Source: Strix aluco (taxonomy: Eukaryota > Chordata > Aves > Strigiformes > Strigidae). From it: a DNA stretch of 64,000 nt. Both the position numbers and the translations under genes were made by a program. How positions within the stretch are numbered: position 1 is the first letter of the stretch; every line of letters begins with the position of its first letter. The DNA lies in assembly GCF_031877795.1 (NCBI RefSeq), contig NC_133939.1, forward strand, positions 4,879,698 through 4,943,697, read 5' to 3'. This document shows positions 52,544-64,000 of the stretch, in pieces. The notes under the pieces are model-generated. The model saw nothing but the letters and a program-made list of their open reading frames with translations. It searched no databases and was not told the origin of the DNA.

Positions 52544-53379
52544 ACCCCCCAGCCCCACCAGAGCCCTCTCGAGTGACCGCCCACACGCTCCCACACACCC
52601 CCACAGCCCCACTCACCCACCCCACACGGACAAAAGCACGCACACGCACACCACAAACGCAAACACCCCCACACACAACTCCCACCACCCAACAACAGCC
52701 CTCTCCTGCACCCTACAACGCCCTCACACCCCACCAGACACACACACACCCCCACGGGGCAGGGGGGAAACACCCCACGCACACACCACCCACCACAACA
52801 CCCCCACGCCAACACCTGCACACTCCCACACGCACACCTGAACCCTGCCTAAGCCAAAGACCCGTCCACCTCACCGCCACCACCTCCCAGCCCACCACAC
52901 AGCTCCAACCACCCACCATCGGGGCGGGGCGACGGGCCACCCCGACACGCACACACCCCCCAACAACACCTGCACTCACCCCCCCACACCTGGACCACTG
53001 CCCCACCAAAACGCCCTCTCCCGCAACCACCACCACATTCGCACCCTGCGCTACAGCCCCACCGCCTGACGGGGCGGGGGACCACCAAACTGCCACGAAA
53101 ACAGCCCCACCCCCCCCAGCCACACCCACACGTACCCCCCCCACAGCTGCGCTGCCAAAAGGCCTCTTGCACAAGCCCCCCCGCGCTCCCCCCCACACTA
53201 CCCCCTCACCGACCCACGCACGGCGGCGCCCCGACACCCCGATTGCGCAGCCCGTGCCCCGCAAACACCTGCGCACCACCGCCAACACGGCCCCCGCAAC
53301 TGCCCCTCCGCAAGAGCCCAACCAACACCCCCGACAAACAAAAGGTGCCGCCCCGGGACCCCCCCAGGCCCCGGCAAAA
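52544..53379. repeat. Hybrid spacer, long start with short end (836 bp)
   Basis: A long spacer up to the shared ACGGCCCCCGCAACTGCCCC block, then the short-spacer ending (CCAACCAACACC, AAAGGTGCCG). It is the reciprocal class of the hybrid at 37287. Confidence 0.85.
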
Positions 53380-53497
53380 GCCTACAGCACCCGGTATTCC
53401 CAGGCGGTCTCCCATCCAAGTACTAACCGGGCCCGACCCTGCTTAGCTTCCGAGATCAGACGAGATCGGGCGTTCTCAGGGTGGTATGGCCGTAGGC
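53380..53497 (-). rRNA. 5S ribosomal RNA, gene 53
   Basis: 3' side is the short end of the hybrid; promoter long. Confidence 0.97.
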
Positions 53498-54322
53498 ACC
53501 CCCCAGCCCCACCAGAGCCCTCTCGAGTGACCGCCCACACGCTCCCACACACCCCTACAGCCCCACTCACCCACCCCACACGGACAAAAGCACGCACACG
53601 CACACCACAAACGCAAACACCCCCACACACAACTCCCACCACCCAACAACAGCCCTCTCCTGCACCCTACAACGCCCTCACACCCCACCAGACACACACA
53701 CACCCCCACGGGGCAGGGGGGAAACACCCCACGCACACACCACCCACCACAACACCCCCACGCCAACACCTGCACACTCCCACACGCACACCTGAACCCT
53801 GCCTAAGCCAAAGACCCGTCCACCTCACCGCCACCACCTCCCAGCCCACCACACAGCTCCAACCACCCACCATCGGGGCGGGGCGACGGGCCACCCCGAC
53901 ACGCACACACCCCCCAACAACACCTGCACTCACCCCCCCACACCTGGACCACTGCCCCACCAAAACGCCCTCTCCCGCAACCACCACCACATTCGCACCC
54001 TGCGCTACAGCCCCACCGCCTGACGGGGCGGGGGACCACCAAACTGCCACGAAAACAGCCCCACCCCCCCCAGCCACACCCACACGTACCCCCCCCACAG
54101 CTGCGCTGCCAAAAGGCCTCTTGCACAAGCCCCCCCGCGCTCCCCCCCACACTACCCCCTCACCGACCCACGCACGGCGGCGCCGGGACACCCCGATTGC
54201 GCAGCCCGTGCCCCGCAAACACCTGCGCACCACCGCCAACACGGCCCCCGCAACTGCCCCTCCGCAAGAGCCCACCCAGCACCCCCGACAAACAAAATGG
54301 CGCCCCCCGGGCCCCGGCAAAA

Positions 54323-54440
54323 GCCTACAGCACCCGGTATTCCCAGGCGGTCTCCCATCCAAGTACTAACCGGGCCCGACCCTGCTTAGCTTCCGAGATC
54401 AGACGAGATCGGGCGTTCTCAGGGTGGTATGGCCGTAGGC
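54323..54440 (-). rRNA. 5S ribosomal RNA, gene 54
   Basis: 3' long, promoter short. Consensus sequence. Confidence 0.97.
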
Positions 54441-54879
54441 ACCCCCCAGCCCCACAACAGCCCTCTCGAGGCACCCCGACACAAACAGCCCAACCACCAC
54501 CACACCCACACCTACCCCACACACACCTGCCCTGCCACAAGGCCTCTTGCACAAGCCCCCCCGCGCTCCCCCCCACACTACCCCCTCACCGACCCACGCA
54601 CGGCGGCGCCCCGACACCCCGACGCAAAAACACCCACCACCACCACCCCCAGACACACACCCACACACACCCGCACCGCCAAAAGGCCTCTTGCAGAAGA
54701 CCCCCAACGCTCCCAGTCACGCTCTGGCGCCGGGACACCCCAACACGCAGACCCTGCCCCACAAAAGACTGCGCACCACCGCCAACACGGCCCCCGCAAC
54801 TGCCCCTCCGCAAGAGCCCAACCAACACCCCCGACAAACAAAAGGTGCCGCCCCGGGACCCCCCCAGGCCCCGGCAAAA

Positions 54880-54997
54880 GCCTACAGCACCCGGTATTCC
54901 CAGGCGGTCTCCCATCCAAGTACTAACCGGGCCCGACCCTGCTTAGCTTCCGAGATCAGACGAGATCGGGCGTTCTCAGGGTGGTATGGCCGTAGGC
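54880..54997 (-). rRNA. 5S ribosomal RNA, gene 55
   Basis: 3' short, promoter long. Consensus sequence. Confidence 0.97.
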
Positions 54998-55822
54998 ACC
55001 CCCCAGCCCCACCAGAGCCCTCTCGAGTGACCGCCCACACGCTCCCACACACCCCTACAGCCCCACTCACCCACCCCACACGGACAAAAGCACGCACACG
55101 CACACCACAAACGCAAACACCCCCACACACAACTCCCACCACCCAACAACAGCCCTCTCCTGCACCCTACAACGCCCTCACACCCCACCAGACACACACA
55201 CACCCCCACGGGGCAGGGGGGAAACACCCCACGCACACACCACCCACCACAACACCCCCACGCCAACACCTGCACACTCCCACACGCACACCTGAACCCT
55301 GCCTAAGCCAAAGACCCGTCCACCTCACCGCCACCACCTCCCAGCCCACCACACAGCTCCAACCACCCACCATCGGGGCGGGGCGACGGGCCACCCCGAC
55401 ACGCACACACCCCCCAACAACACCTGCACTCACCCCCCCACACCTGGACCACTGCCCCACCAAAACGCCCTCTCCCGCAACCACCACCACATTCGCACCC
55501 TGCGCTACAGCCCCACCGCCTGACGGGGCGGGGGACCACCAAACTGCCACGAAAACAGCCCCACCCCCCCCAGCCACACCCACACGTACCCCCCCCACAG
55601 CTGCGCTGCCAAAAGGCCTCTTGCACAAGCCCCCCCGCGCTCCCCCCCACACTACCCCCTCACCGACCCACGCACGGCGGCGCCGGGACACCCCGATTGC
55701 GCAGCCCGTGCCCCGCAAACACCTGCGCACCACCGCCAACACGGCCCCCGCAACTGCCCCTCCGCAAGAGCCCACCCAGCACCCCCGACAAACAAAATGG
55801 CGCCCCCCGGGCCCCGGCAAAA

Positions 55823-55940
55823 GCCTACAGCACCCGGTATTCCCAGGCGGTCTCCCATCCAAGTACTAACCGGGCCCGACCCTGCTTAGCTTCCGAGATC
55901 AGACGAGATCGGGCGTTCTCAGGGTGGTATGGCCGTAGGC
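55823..55940 (-). rRNA. 5S ribosomal RNA, gene 56
   Basis: 3' long, promoter short. Consensus sequence. Confidence 0.97.
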
Positions 55941-56379
55941 ACCCCCCAGCCCCACAACAGCCCTCTCGAGGCACCCCGACACAAACAGCCCAACCACCAC
56001 CACACCCACACCTACCCCACACACACCTGCCCTGCCACAAGGCCTCTTGCACAAGCCCCCCCGCGCTCCCCCCCACACTACCCCCTCACCGACCCACGCA
56101 CGGCGGCGCCCCGACACCCCGACGCAAAAACACCCACCACCACCACCCCCAGACACACACCCACACACACCCGCACCGCCAAAAGGCCTCTTGCAGAAGA
56201 CCCCCAACGCTCCCAGTCACGCTCTGGCGCCGGGACACCCCAACACGCAGACCCTGCCCCACAAAAGACTGCGCACCACCGCCAACACGGCCCCCGCAAC
56301 TGCCCCTCCGCAAGAGCCCAACCAACACCCCCGACAAACAAAAGGTGCCGCCCCGGGACCCCCCCAGGCCCCGGCAAAA

Positions 56380-56497
56380 GCCTACAGCACCCGGTATTCC
56401 CAGGCGGTCTCCCATCCAAGTACTAACCGGGCCCGACCCTGCTTAGCTTCCGAGATCAGACGAGATCGGGCGTTCTCAGGGTGGTATGGCCGTAGGC
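56380..56497 (-). rRNA. 5S ribosomal RNA, gene 57
   Basis: 3' short, promoter long; T marker at 56540. Confidence 0.97.
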
Positions 56498-57322
56498 ACC
56501 CCCCAGCCCCACCAGAGCCCTCTCGAGTGACCGCCCACATGCTCCCACACACCCCTACAGCCCCACTCACCCACCCCACACGGACAAAAGCACGCACACG
56601 CACACCACAAACGCAAACACCCCCACACACAACTCCCACCACCCAACAACAGCCCTCTCCTGCACCCTACAACGCCCTCACACCCCACCAGACACACACA
56701 CACCCCCACGGGGCAGGGGGGAAACACCCCACGCACACACCACCCACCACAACACCCCCACGCCAACACCTGCACACTCCCACACGCACACCTGAACCCT
56801 GCCTAAGCCAAAGACCCGTCCACCTCACCGCCACCACCTCCCAGCCCACCACACAGCTCCAACCACCCACCATCGGGGCGGGGCGACGGGCCACCCCGAC
56901 ACGCACACACCCCCCAACAACACCTGCACTCACCCCCCCACACCTGGACCACTGCCCCACCAAAACGCCCTCTCCCGCAACCACCACCACATTCGCACCC
57001 TGCGCTACAGCCCCACCGCCTGACGGGGCGGGGGACCACCAAACTGCCACGAAAACAGCCCCACCCCCCCCAGCCACACCCACACGTACCCCCCCCACAG
57101 CTGCGCTGCCAAAAGGCCTCTTGCACAAGCCCCCCCGCGCTCCCCCCCACACTACCCCCTCACCGACCCACGCACGGCGGCGCCGGGACACCCCGATTGC
57201 GCAGCCCGTGCCCCGCAAACACCTGCGCACCACCGCCAACACGGCCCCCGCAACTGCCCCTCCGCAAGAGCCCACCCAGCACCCCCGACAAACAAAATGG
57301 CGCCCCCCGGGCCCCGGCAAAA

Positions 57323-57440
57323 GCCTACAGCACCCGGTATTCCCAGGCGGTCTCCCATCCAAGTACTAACCGGGCCCGACCCTGCTTAGCTTCCGAGATC
57401 AGACGAGATCGGGCGTTCTCAGGGTGGTATGGCCGTAGGC
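57323..57440 (-). rRNA. 5S ribosomal RNA, gene 58
   Basis: 3' long, promoter short; A marker at 57449 next to the promoter. Confidence 0.97.
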
Positions 57441-57879
57441 ACCCCCCAACCCCACAACAGCCCTCTCGAGGCACCCCGACACAAACAGCCCAACCACCAC
57501 CACACCCACACCTACCCCACACACACCTGCCCTGCCACAAGGCCTCTTGCACAAGCCCCCCCGCGCTCCCCCCCACACTACCCCCTCACCGACCCACGCA
57601 CGGCGGCGCCCCGACACCCCGACGCAAAAACACCCACCACCACCACCCCCAGACACACACCCACACACACCCGCACCGCCAAAAGGCCTCTTGCAGAAGA
57701 CCCCCAACGCTCCCAGTCACGCTCTGGCGCCGGGACACCCCAACACGCAGACCCTGCCCCACAAAAGACTGCGCACCACCGCCAACACGGCCCCCGCAAC
57801 TGCCCCTCCGCAAGAGCCCAACCAACACCCCCGACAAACAAAAGGTGCCGCCCCGGGACCCCCCCAGGCCCCGGCAAAA

Positions 57880-57997
57880 GCCTACAGCACCCGGTATTCC
57901 CAGGCGGTCTCCCATCCAAGTACTAACCGGGCCCGACCCTGCTTAGCTTCCGAGATCAGACGAGATCGGGCGTTCTCAGGGTGGTATGGCCGTAGGC
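57880..57997 (-). rRNA. 5S ribosomal RNA, gene 59
   Basis: 3' short, promoter long; T marker at 58040, 1,500 bp from the one beside gene 57. Confidence 0.97.
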
Positions 57998-58822
57998 ACC
58001 CCCCAGCCCCACCAGAGCCCTCTCGAGTGACCGCCCACATGCTCCCACACACCCCTACAGCCCCACTCACCCACCCCACACGGACAAAAGCACGCACACG
58101 CACACCACAAACGCAAACACCCCCACACACAACTCCCACCACCCAACAACAGCCCTCTCCTGCACCCTACAACGCCCTCACACCCCACCAGACACACACA
58201 CACCCCCACGGGGCAGGGGGGAAACACCCCACGCACACACCACCCACCACAACACCCCCACGCCAACACCTGCACACTCCCACACGCACACCTGAACCCT
58301 GCCTAAGCCAAAGACCCGTCCACCTCACCGCCACCACCTCCCAGCCCACCACACAGCTCCAACCACCCACCATCGGGGCGGGGCGACGGGCCACCCCGAC
58401 ACGCACACACCCCCCAACAACACCTGCACTCACCCCCCCACACCTGGACCACTGCCCCACCAAAACGCCCTCTCCCGCAACCACCACCACATTCGCACCC
58501 TGCGCTACAGCCCCACCGCCTGACGGGGCGGGGGACCACCAAACTGCCACGAAAACAGCCCCACCCCCCCCAGCCACACCCACACGTACCCCCCCCACAG
58601 CTGCGCTGCCAAAAGGCCTCTTGCACAAGCCCCCCCGCGCTCCCCCCCACACTACCCCCTCACCGACCCACGCACGGCGGCGCCGGGACACCCCGATTGC
58701 GCAGCCCGTGCCCCGCAAACACCTGCGCACCACCGCCAACACGGCCCCCGCAACTGCCCCTCCGCAAGAGCCCACCCAGCACCCCCGACAAACAAAATGG
58801 CGCCCCCCGGGCCCCGGCAAAA

Positions 58823-58940
58823 GCCTACAGCACCCGGTATTCCCAGGCGGTCTCCCATCCAAGTACTAACCGGGCCCGACCCTGCTTAGCTTCCGAGATC
58901 AGACGAGATCGGGCGTTCTCAGGGTGGTATGGCCGTAGGC
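58823..58940 (-). rRNA. 5S ribosomal RNA, gene 60
   Basis: 3' long, promoter short; the promoter-side spacer has T at 59291, as beside gene 14. Confidence 0.97.
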
Positions 58941-59379
58941 ACCCCCCAGCCCCACAACAGCCCTCTCGAGGCACCCCGACACAAACAGCCCAACCACCAC
59001 CACACCCACACCTACCCCACACACACCTGCCCTGCCACAAGGCCTCTTGCACAAGCCCCCCCGCGCTCCCCCCCACACTACCCCCTCACCGACCCACGCA
59101 CGGCGGCGCCCCGACACCCCGACGCAAAAACACCCACCACCACCACCCCCAGACACACACCCACACACACCCGCACCGCCAAAAGGCCTCTTGCAGAAGA
59201 CCCCCAACGCTCCCAGTCACGCTCTGGCGCCGGGACACCCCAACACGCAGACCCTGCCCCACAAAAGACTGCGCACCACCGCCAACACGGTCCCCGCAAC
59301 TGCCCCTCCGCAAGAGCCCAACCAACACCCCCGACAAACAAAAGGTGCCGCCCCGGGACCCCCCCAGGCCCCGGCAAAA

Positions 59380-59497
59380 GCCTACAGCACCCGGTATTCC
59401 CAGGCGGTCTCCCATCCAAGTACTAACCGGGCCCGACCCTGCTTAGCTTCCGAGATCAGACGAGATCGGGCGTTCTCAGGGTGGTATGGCCGTAGGC
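59380..59497 (-). rRNA. 5S ribosomal RNA, gene 61
   Basis: 3' short; the promoter side is the first gene-less fused spacer (long-type start). Confidence 0.97.
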
Positions 59498-60689
59498 ACC
59501 CCCCAGCCCCACCAGAGCCCTCTCGAGTGACCGCCCACACGCTCCCACACACCCCTACAGCCCCACTCACCCACCCCACACCGACAAAAGCACGCACACG
59601 CACACCACAAACGCAAACACCCCCACACACAACTCCCACCACCCAACAACAGCCCTCTCCTGCACCCTACAACGCCCTCACACCCCACCAGACACACACA
59701 CACCCCCACGGGGCAGGGGGGAAACACCCCACGCACACACCACCCACCACAACACCCCCACGCCAACACCTGCACACTCCCACACGCACACCTGAACCCT
59801 GCCTAAGCCAAAGACCCGTCCACCTCACCGCCACCACCTCCCAGCCCACCACACAGCTCCAACCACCCACCATCGGGGCGGGGCGACGGGCCACCCCGAC
59901 ACGCACACACCCCCCAACAACACCTGCACTCACCCCCCCACACCTGGACCACTGCCCCACCAAAACGCCCTCTCCCGCAACCACCACCACATTCGCACCC
60001 TGCGCTACAGCCCCACCGCCTGACGGGGCGGGGGACCACCAAACTGCCACGAAAACAGCCCCACCCCCCCCAGCCACACCCACACGTACCCCCCCCACAG
60101 CTGCGCTGCCAAAAGGCCTCTTGCACAAGCCCCCCCGCGCTCCCCCCCACACTACCCCCTCACCGACCCACGCACGGCGGCGCCGGGACACCCCGATTGC
60201 GCAGCCCGTGCCCCGCAAACACCTGCGCACCACCGCCAACACGGCCCCCGCAACTGCCCCTCCGCAACAGCCCTCTCGAGGCACCCCGACACAAACAGCC
60301 CAACCACCACCACACCCACACCTACCCCACACACACCTGCCCTGCCACAAGGCCTCTTGCACAAGCCCCCCCGCGCTCCCCCCCACACTACCCCCTCACC
60401 GACCCACGCACGGCGGCGCCCCGACACCCCGACGCAAAAACACCCACCACCACCACCCCCAGACACACACCCACACACACCCGCACCGCCAAAAGGCCTC
60501 TTGCAGAAGACCCCCAACGCTCCCAGTCACGCTCTGGCGCCGGGACACCCCAACACGCAGACCCTGCCCCACAAAAGACTGCGCACCACCGCCAACACGG
60601 CCCCCGCAACTGCCCCTCCGCAAGAGCCCAACCAACACCCCCGACAAACAAAAGGTGCCGCCCCGGGACCCCCCCAGGCCCCGGCAAAA
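59498..60689. repeat. Fused spacer that has lost its 5S gene (1,192 bp)
   Basis: A long spacer runs to CCCCTCCGCAA (about 60268) and joins directly to CAGCCCTCTCGAGG inside the start of a short spacer. The 5S gene and its flanks between them are gone. The junction shares CAA between both parents, so a short-homology deletion is likely. Confidence 0.9.
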
Positions 60690-60807
60690 GCCTACAGCAC
60701 CCGGTATTCCCAGGCGGTCTCCCATCCAAGTACTAACCGGGCCCGACCCTGCTTAGCTTCCGAGATCAGACGAGATCGGGCGTTCTCAGGGTGGTATGGC
60801 CGTAGGC
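60690..60807 (-). rRNA. 5S ribosomal RNA, gene 62
   Basis: 3' side fused spacer, promoter short. Confidence 0.97.
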
Positions 60808-61246
60808 ACCCCCCAGCCCCACAACAGCCCTCTCGAGGCACCCCGACACAAACAGCCCAACCACCACCACACCCACACCTACCCCACACACACCTGCCCT
60901 GCCACAAGGCCTCTTGCACAAGCCCCCCCGCGCTCCCCCCCACACTACCCCCTCACCGACCCACGCACGGCGGCGCCCCGACACCCCGACGCAAAAACAC
61001 CCACCACCACCACCCCCAGACACACACCCACACACACCCGCACCGCCAAAAGGCCTCTTGCAGAAGACCCCCAACGCTCCCAGTCACGCTCTGGCGCCGG
61101 GACACCCCAACACGCAGACCCTGCCCCACAAAAGACTGCGCACCACCGCCAACACGGCCCCCGCAACTGCCCCTCCGCAAGAGCCCAACCAACACCCCCG
61201 ACAAACAAAAGGTGCCGCCCCGGGACCCCCCCAGGCCCCGGCAAAA

Positions 61247-61364
61247 GCCTACAGCACCCGGTATTCCCAGGCGGTCTCCCATCCAAGTACTAACCGGGCC
61301 CGACCCTGCTTAGCTTCCGAGATCAGACGAGATCGGGCGTTCTCAGGGTGGTATGGCCGTAGGC
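61247..61364 (-). rRNA. 5S ribosomal RNA, gene 63
   Basis: 3' short; the promoter side is the second fused spacer. Confidence 0.97.
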
Positions 61365-62556
61365 ACCCCCCAGCCCCACCAGAGCCCTCTCGAGTGACCG
61401 CCCACACGCTCCCACACACCCCTACAGCCCCACTCACCCACCCCACACGGACAAAAGCACGCACACGCACACCACAAACGCAAACACCCCCACACACAAC
61501 TCCCACCACCCAACAACAGCCCTCTCCTGCACCCTACAACGCCCTCACACCCCACCAGACACACACACACCCCCACGGGGCAGGGGGGAAACACCCCACG
61601 CACACACCACCCACCACAACACCCCCACGCCAACACCTGCACACTCCCACACGCACACCTGAACCCTGCCTAAGCCAAAGACCCGTCCACCTCACCGCCA
61701 CCACCTCCCAGCCCACCACACAGCTCCAACCACCCACCATCGGGGCGGGGCGACGGGCCACCCCGACACGCACACACCCCCCAACAACACCTGCACTCAC
61801 CCCCCCACACCTGGACCACTGCCCCACCAAAACGCCCTCTCCCGCAACCACCACCACATTCGCACCCTGCGCTACAGCCCCACCGCCTGACGGGGCGGGG
61901 GACCACCAAACTGCCACGAAAACAGCCCCACCCCCCCCAGCCACACCCACACGTACCCCCCCCACAGCTGCGCTGCCAAAAGGCCTCTTGCACAAGCCCC
62001 CCCGCGCTCCCCCCCACACTACCCCCTCACCGACCCACGCACGGCGGCGCCGGGACACCCCGATTGCGCAGCCCGTGCCCCGCAAACACCTGCGCACCAC
62101 CGCCAACACGGCCCCCGCAACTGCCCCTCCGCAACAGCCCTCTCGAGGCACCCCGACACAAACAGCCCAACCACCACCACACCCACACCTACCCCACACA
62201 CACCTGCCCTGCCACAAGGCCTCTTGCACAAGCCCCCCCGCGCTCCCCCCCACACTACCCCCTCACCGACCCACGCACGGCGGCGCCCCGACACCCCGAC
62301 GCAAAAACACCCACCACCACCACCCCCAGACACACACCCACACACACCCGCACCGCCAAAAGGCCTCTTGCAGAAGACCCCCAACGCTCCCAGTCACGCT
62401 CTGGCGCCGGGACACCCCAACACGCAGACCCTGCCCCACAAAAGACTGCGCACCACCGCCAACACGGCCCCCGCAACTGCCCCTCCGCAAGAGCCCAACC
62501 AACACCCCCGACAAACAAAAGGTGCCGCCCCGGGACCCCCCCAGGCCCCGGCAAAA
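61365..62556. repeat. Second copy of the gene-less fused spacer
   Basis: Same junction and length as 59498-60689. With the 557-bp units between them it forms a 1,867-bp tandem duplication (59380, 61247, 63114). Confidence 0.9.
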
Positions 62557-62674
62557 GCCTACAGCACCCGGTATTCCCAGGCGGTCTCCCATCCAAGTAC
62601 TAACCGGGCCCGACCCTGCTTAGCTTCCGAGATCAGACGAGATCGGGCGTTCTCAGGGTGGTATGGCCGTAGGC
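62557..62674 (-). rRNA. 5S ribosomal RNA, gene 64
   Basis: 3' side fused spacer, promoter short. Confidence 0.97.
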
Positions 62675-63113
62675 ACCCCCCAGCCCCACAACAGCCCTCT
62701 CGAGGCACCCCGACACAAACAGCCCAACCACCACCACACCCACACCTACCCCACACACACCTGCCCTGCCACAAGGCCTCTTGCACAAGCCCCCCCGCGC
62801 TCCCCCCCACACTACCCCCTCACCGACCCACGCACGGCGGCGCCCCGACACCCCGACGCAAAAACACCCACCACCACCACCCCCAGACACACACCCACAC
62901 ACACCCGCACCGCCAAAAGGCCTCTTGCAGAAGACCCCCAACGCTCCCAGTCACGCTCTGGCGCCGGGACACCCCAACACGCAGACCCTGCCCCACAAAA
63001 GACTGCGCACCACCGCCAACACGGCCCCCGCAACTGCCCCTCCGCAAGAGCCCAACCAACACCCCCGACAAACAAAAGGTGCCGCCCCGGGACCCCCCCA
63101 GGCCCCGGCAAAA

Positions 63114-63231
63114 GCCTACAGCACCCGGTATTCCCAGGCGGTCTCCCATCCAAGTACTAACCGGGCCCGACCCTGCTTAGCTTCCGAGATCAGACGAGAT
63201 CGGGCGTTCTCAGGGTGGTATGGCCGTAGGC
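63114..63231 (-). rRNA. 5S ribosomal RNA, gene 65
   Basis: 3' short, promoter long. The window ends 769 bp into its promoter-side spacer, just where the fused copies diverge, so whether a third fused unit follows cannot be told. Confidence 0.97.
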
Positions 63232-64000
63232 ACCCCCCAGCCCCACCAGAGCCCTCTCGAGTGACCGCCCACACGCTCCCACACACCCCTACAGCCCCAC
63301 TCACCCACCCCACACGGACAAAAGCACGCACACGCACACCACAAACGCAAACACCCCCACACACAACTCCCACCACCCAACAACAGCCCTCTCCTGCACC
63401 CTACAACGCCCTCACACCCCACCAGACACACACACACCCCCACGGGGCAGGGGGGAAACACCCCACGCACACACCACCCACCACAACACCCCCACGCCAA
63501 CACCTGCACACTCCCACACGCACACCTGAACCCTGCCTAAGCCAAAGACCCGTCCACCTCACCGCCACCACCTCCCAGCCCACCACACAGCTCCAACCAC
63601 CCACCATCGGGGCGGGGCGACGGGCCACCCCGACACGCACACACCCCCCAACAACACCTGCACTCACCCCCCCACACCTGGACCACTGCCCCACCAAAAC
63701 GCCCTCTCCCGCAACCACCACCACATTCGCACCCTGCGCTACAGCCCCACCGCCTGACGGGGCGGGGGACCACCAAACTGCCACGAAAACAGCCCCACCC
63801 CCCCCAGCCACACCCACACGTACCCCCCCCACAGCTGCGCTGCCAAAAGGCCTCTTGCACAAGCCCCCCCGCGCTCCCCCCCACACTACCCCCTCACCGA
63901 CCCACGCACGGCGGCGCCGGGACACCCCGATTGCGCAGCCCGTGCCCCGCAAACACCTGCGCACCACCGCCAACACGGCCCCCGCAACTGCCCCTCCGCA

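Larger units (their letters stand above)
15046..64000 (-). repeat. 5S rDNA tandem array, at least 65 genes
   Basis: Head-to-tail units, all on the minus strand, continue past the right edge. Two unit lengths predominate: 943 bp (118-nt gene plus 825-bp long spacer) and 557 bp (gene plus 439-bp short spacer). They usually alternate, giving a 1,500-bp dimer. The two spacers share their promoter-proximal start, a middle block beginning GGCCTCTTGCACAAGCC, and an end block beginning ACCTGCGCACC or similar. The long one carries extra sequence. Spacers are C/A-rich and T-poor on the plus strand, hence G/T-rich on the transcribed-sense strand. Neighbouring copies differ by very few bases, the sign of concerted evolution. 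Confidence 0.97.

Noticed and set aside
52093-54369. A 758-codon open frame across several 5S units, and the repeated 440-, 318- and 249-codon frames elsewhere in the array
   Set aside because: The spacers lack T on the plus strand, so stop codons are rare by composition. The frames run through 5S genes, are made of Pro/Thr/His repeats and shift with every indel.
15050-64000. CRISPR-like array of regular repeats
   Set aside because: The repeats are 118-nt 5S rRNA genes with long homogeneous spacers in an animal genome, with no short direct repeats or cas genes.

Overview
This window comes from a vertebrate nuclear genome, most likely a bird. The evidence is intron-bearing genes with GT-AG splice sites, a CpG-island promoter, an avian-like AIRE and selenocysteine lyase, and a large tandem array of 5S rRNA genes. 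From memory, the chicken carries SCLY and its 5S cluster on chromosome 9 and has two 5S spacer classes; I could not check this here.

Layout: (1) 151-3173, minus strand: ten exons of SCLY (selenocysteine lyase). The last exon or exons, which carry the catalytic cysteine, lie beyond the left edge. (2) 3174-4750: a CpG island that serves as the SCLY promoter. It holds an unusual tandem series of CCAAT boxes about 40 bp apart, plus ETS, GC-box and YY1-type motifs. It probably also starts a divergent plus-strand transcript. (3) 5107-5955, plus strand: an intact single-exon reading frame of 282 codons for an unrecognised, charged, probably nuclear protein, followed by 2.7 kb of AT-rich sequence that looks like a 3' UTR. 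(4) 8691-11569: no gene recognised; κB, CRE and TATA-like motifs stand before AIRE. (5) 11630-14652, plus strand: AIRE in 12 exons. It has an HSR/CARD, only the first part of a SAND domain, an intact PHD1, a degenerate PHD2 and a C-terminal LXXLL. (6) 15050-64000: 65 5S rRNA genes, all on the minus strand, running off the right edge.

The 5S array is the dominant feature. Genes of 118 nt mostly alternate between a long spacer (825 bp, 943-bp unit) and a short spacer (439 bp, 557-bp unit), giving a 1,500-bp dimer. Above that there is a seven-gene higher-order repeat of about 5,057 bp in three consecutive copies. There are also hybrid spacers made by recombination between the two classes, and a duplicated 1,867-bp unit in which one 5S gene has been lost. 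The two spacers put different bases in the upstream promoter, so genes differ in promoter although their RNA is nearly uniform. The 5S genes are transcribed toward the 3' end of AIRE, and the two transcription units are less than 200 bp apart.

The protein genes do not form a pathway together. SCLY recycles selenium from selenocysteine, AIRE drives ectopic antigen expression in thymic epithelium, and the 5S array supplies ribosomal RNA.
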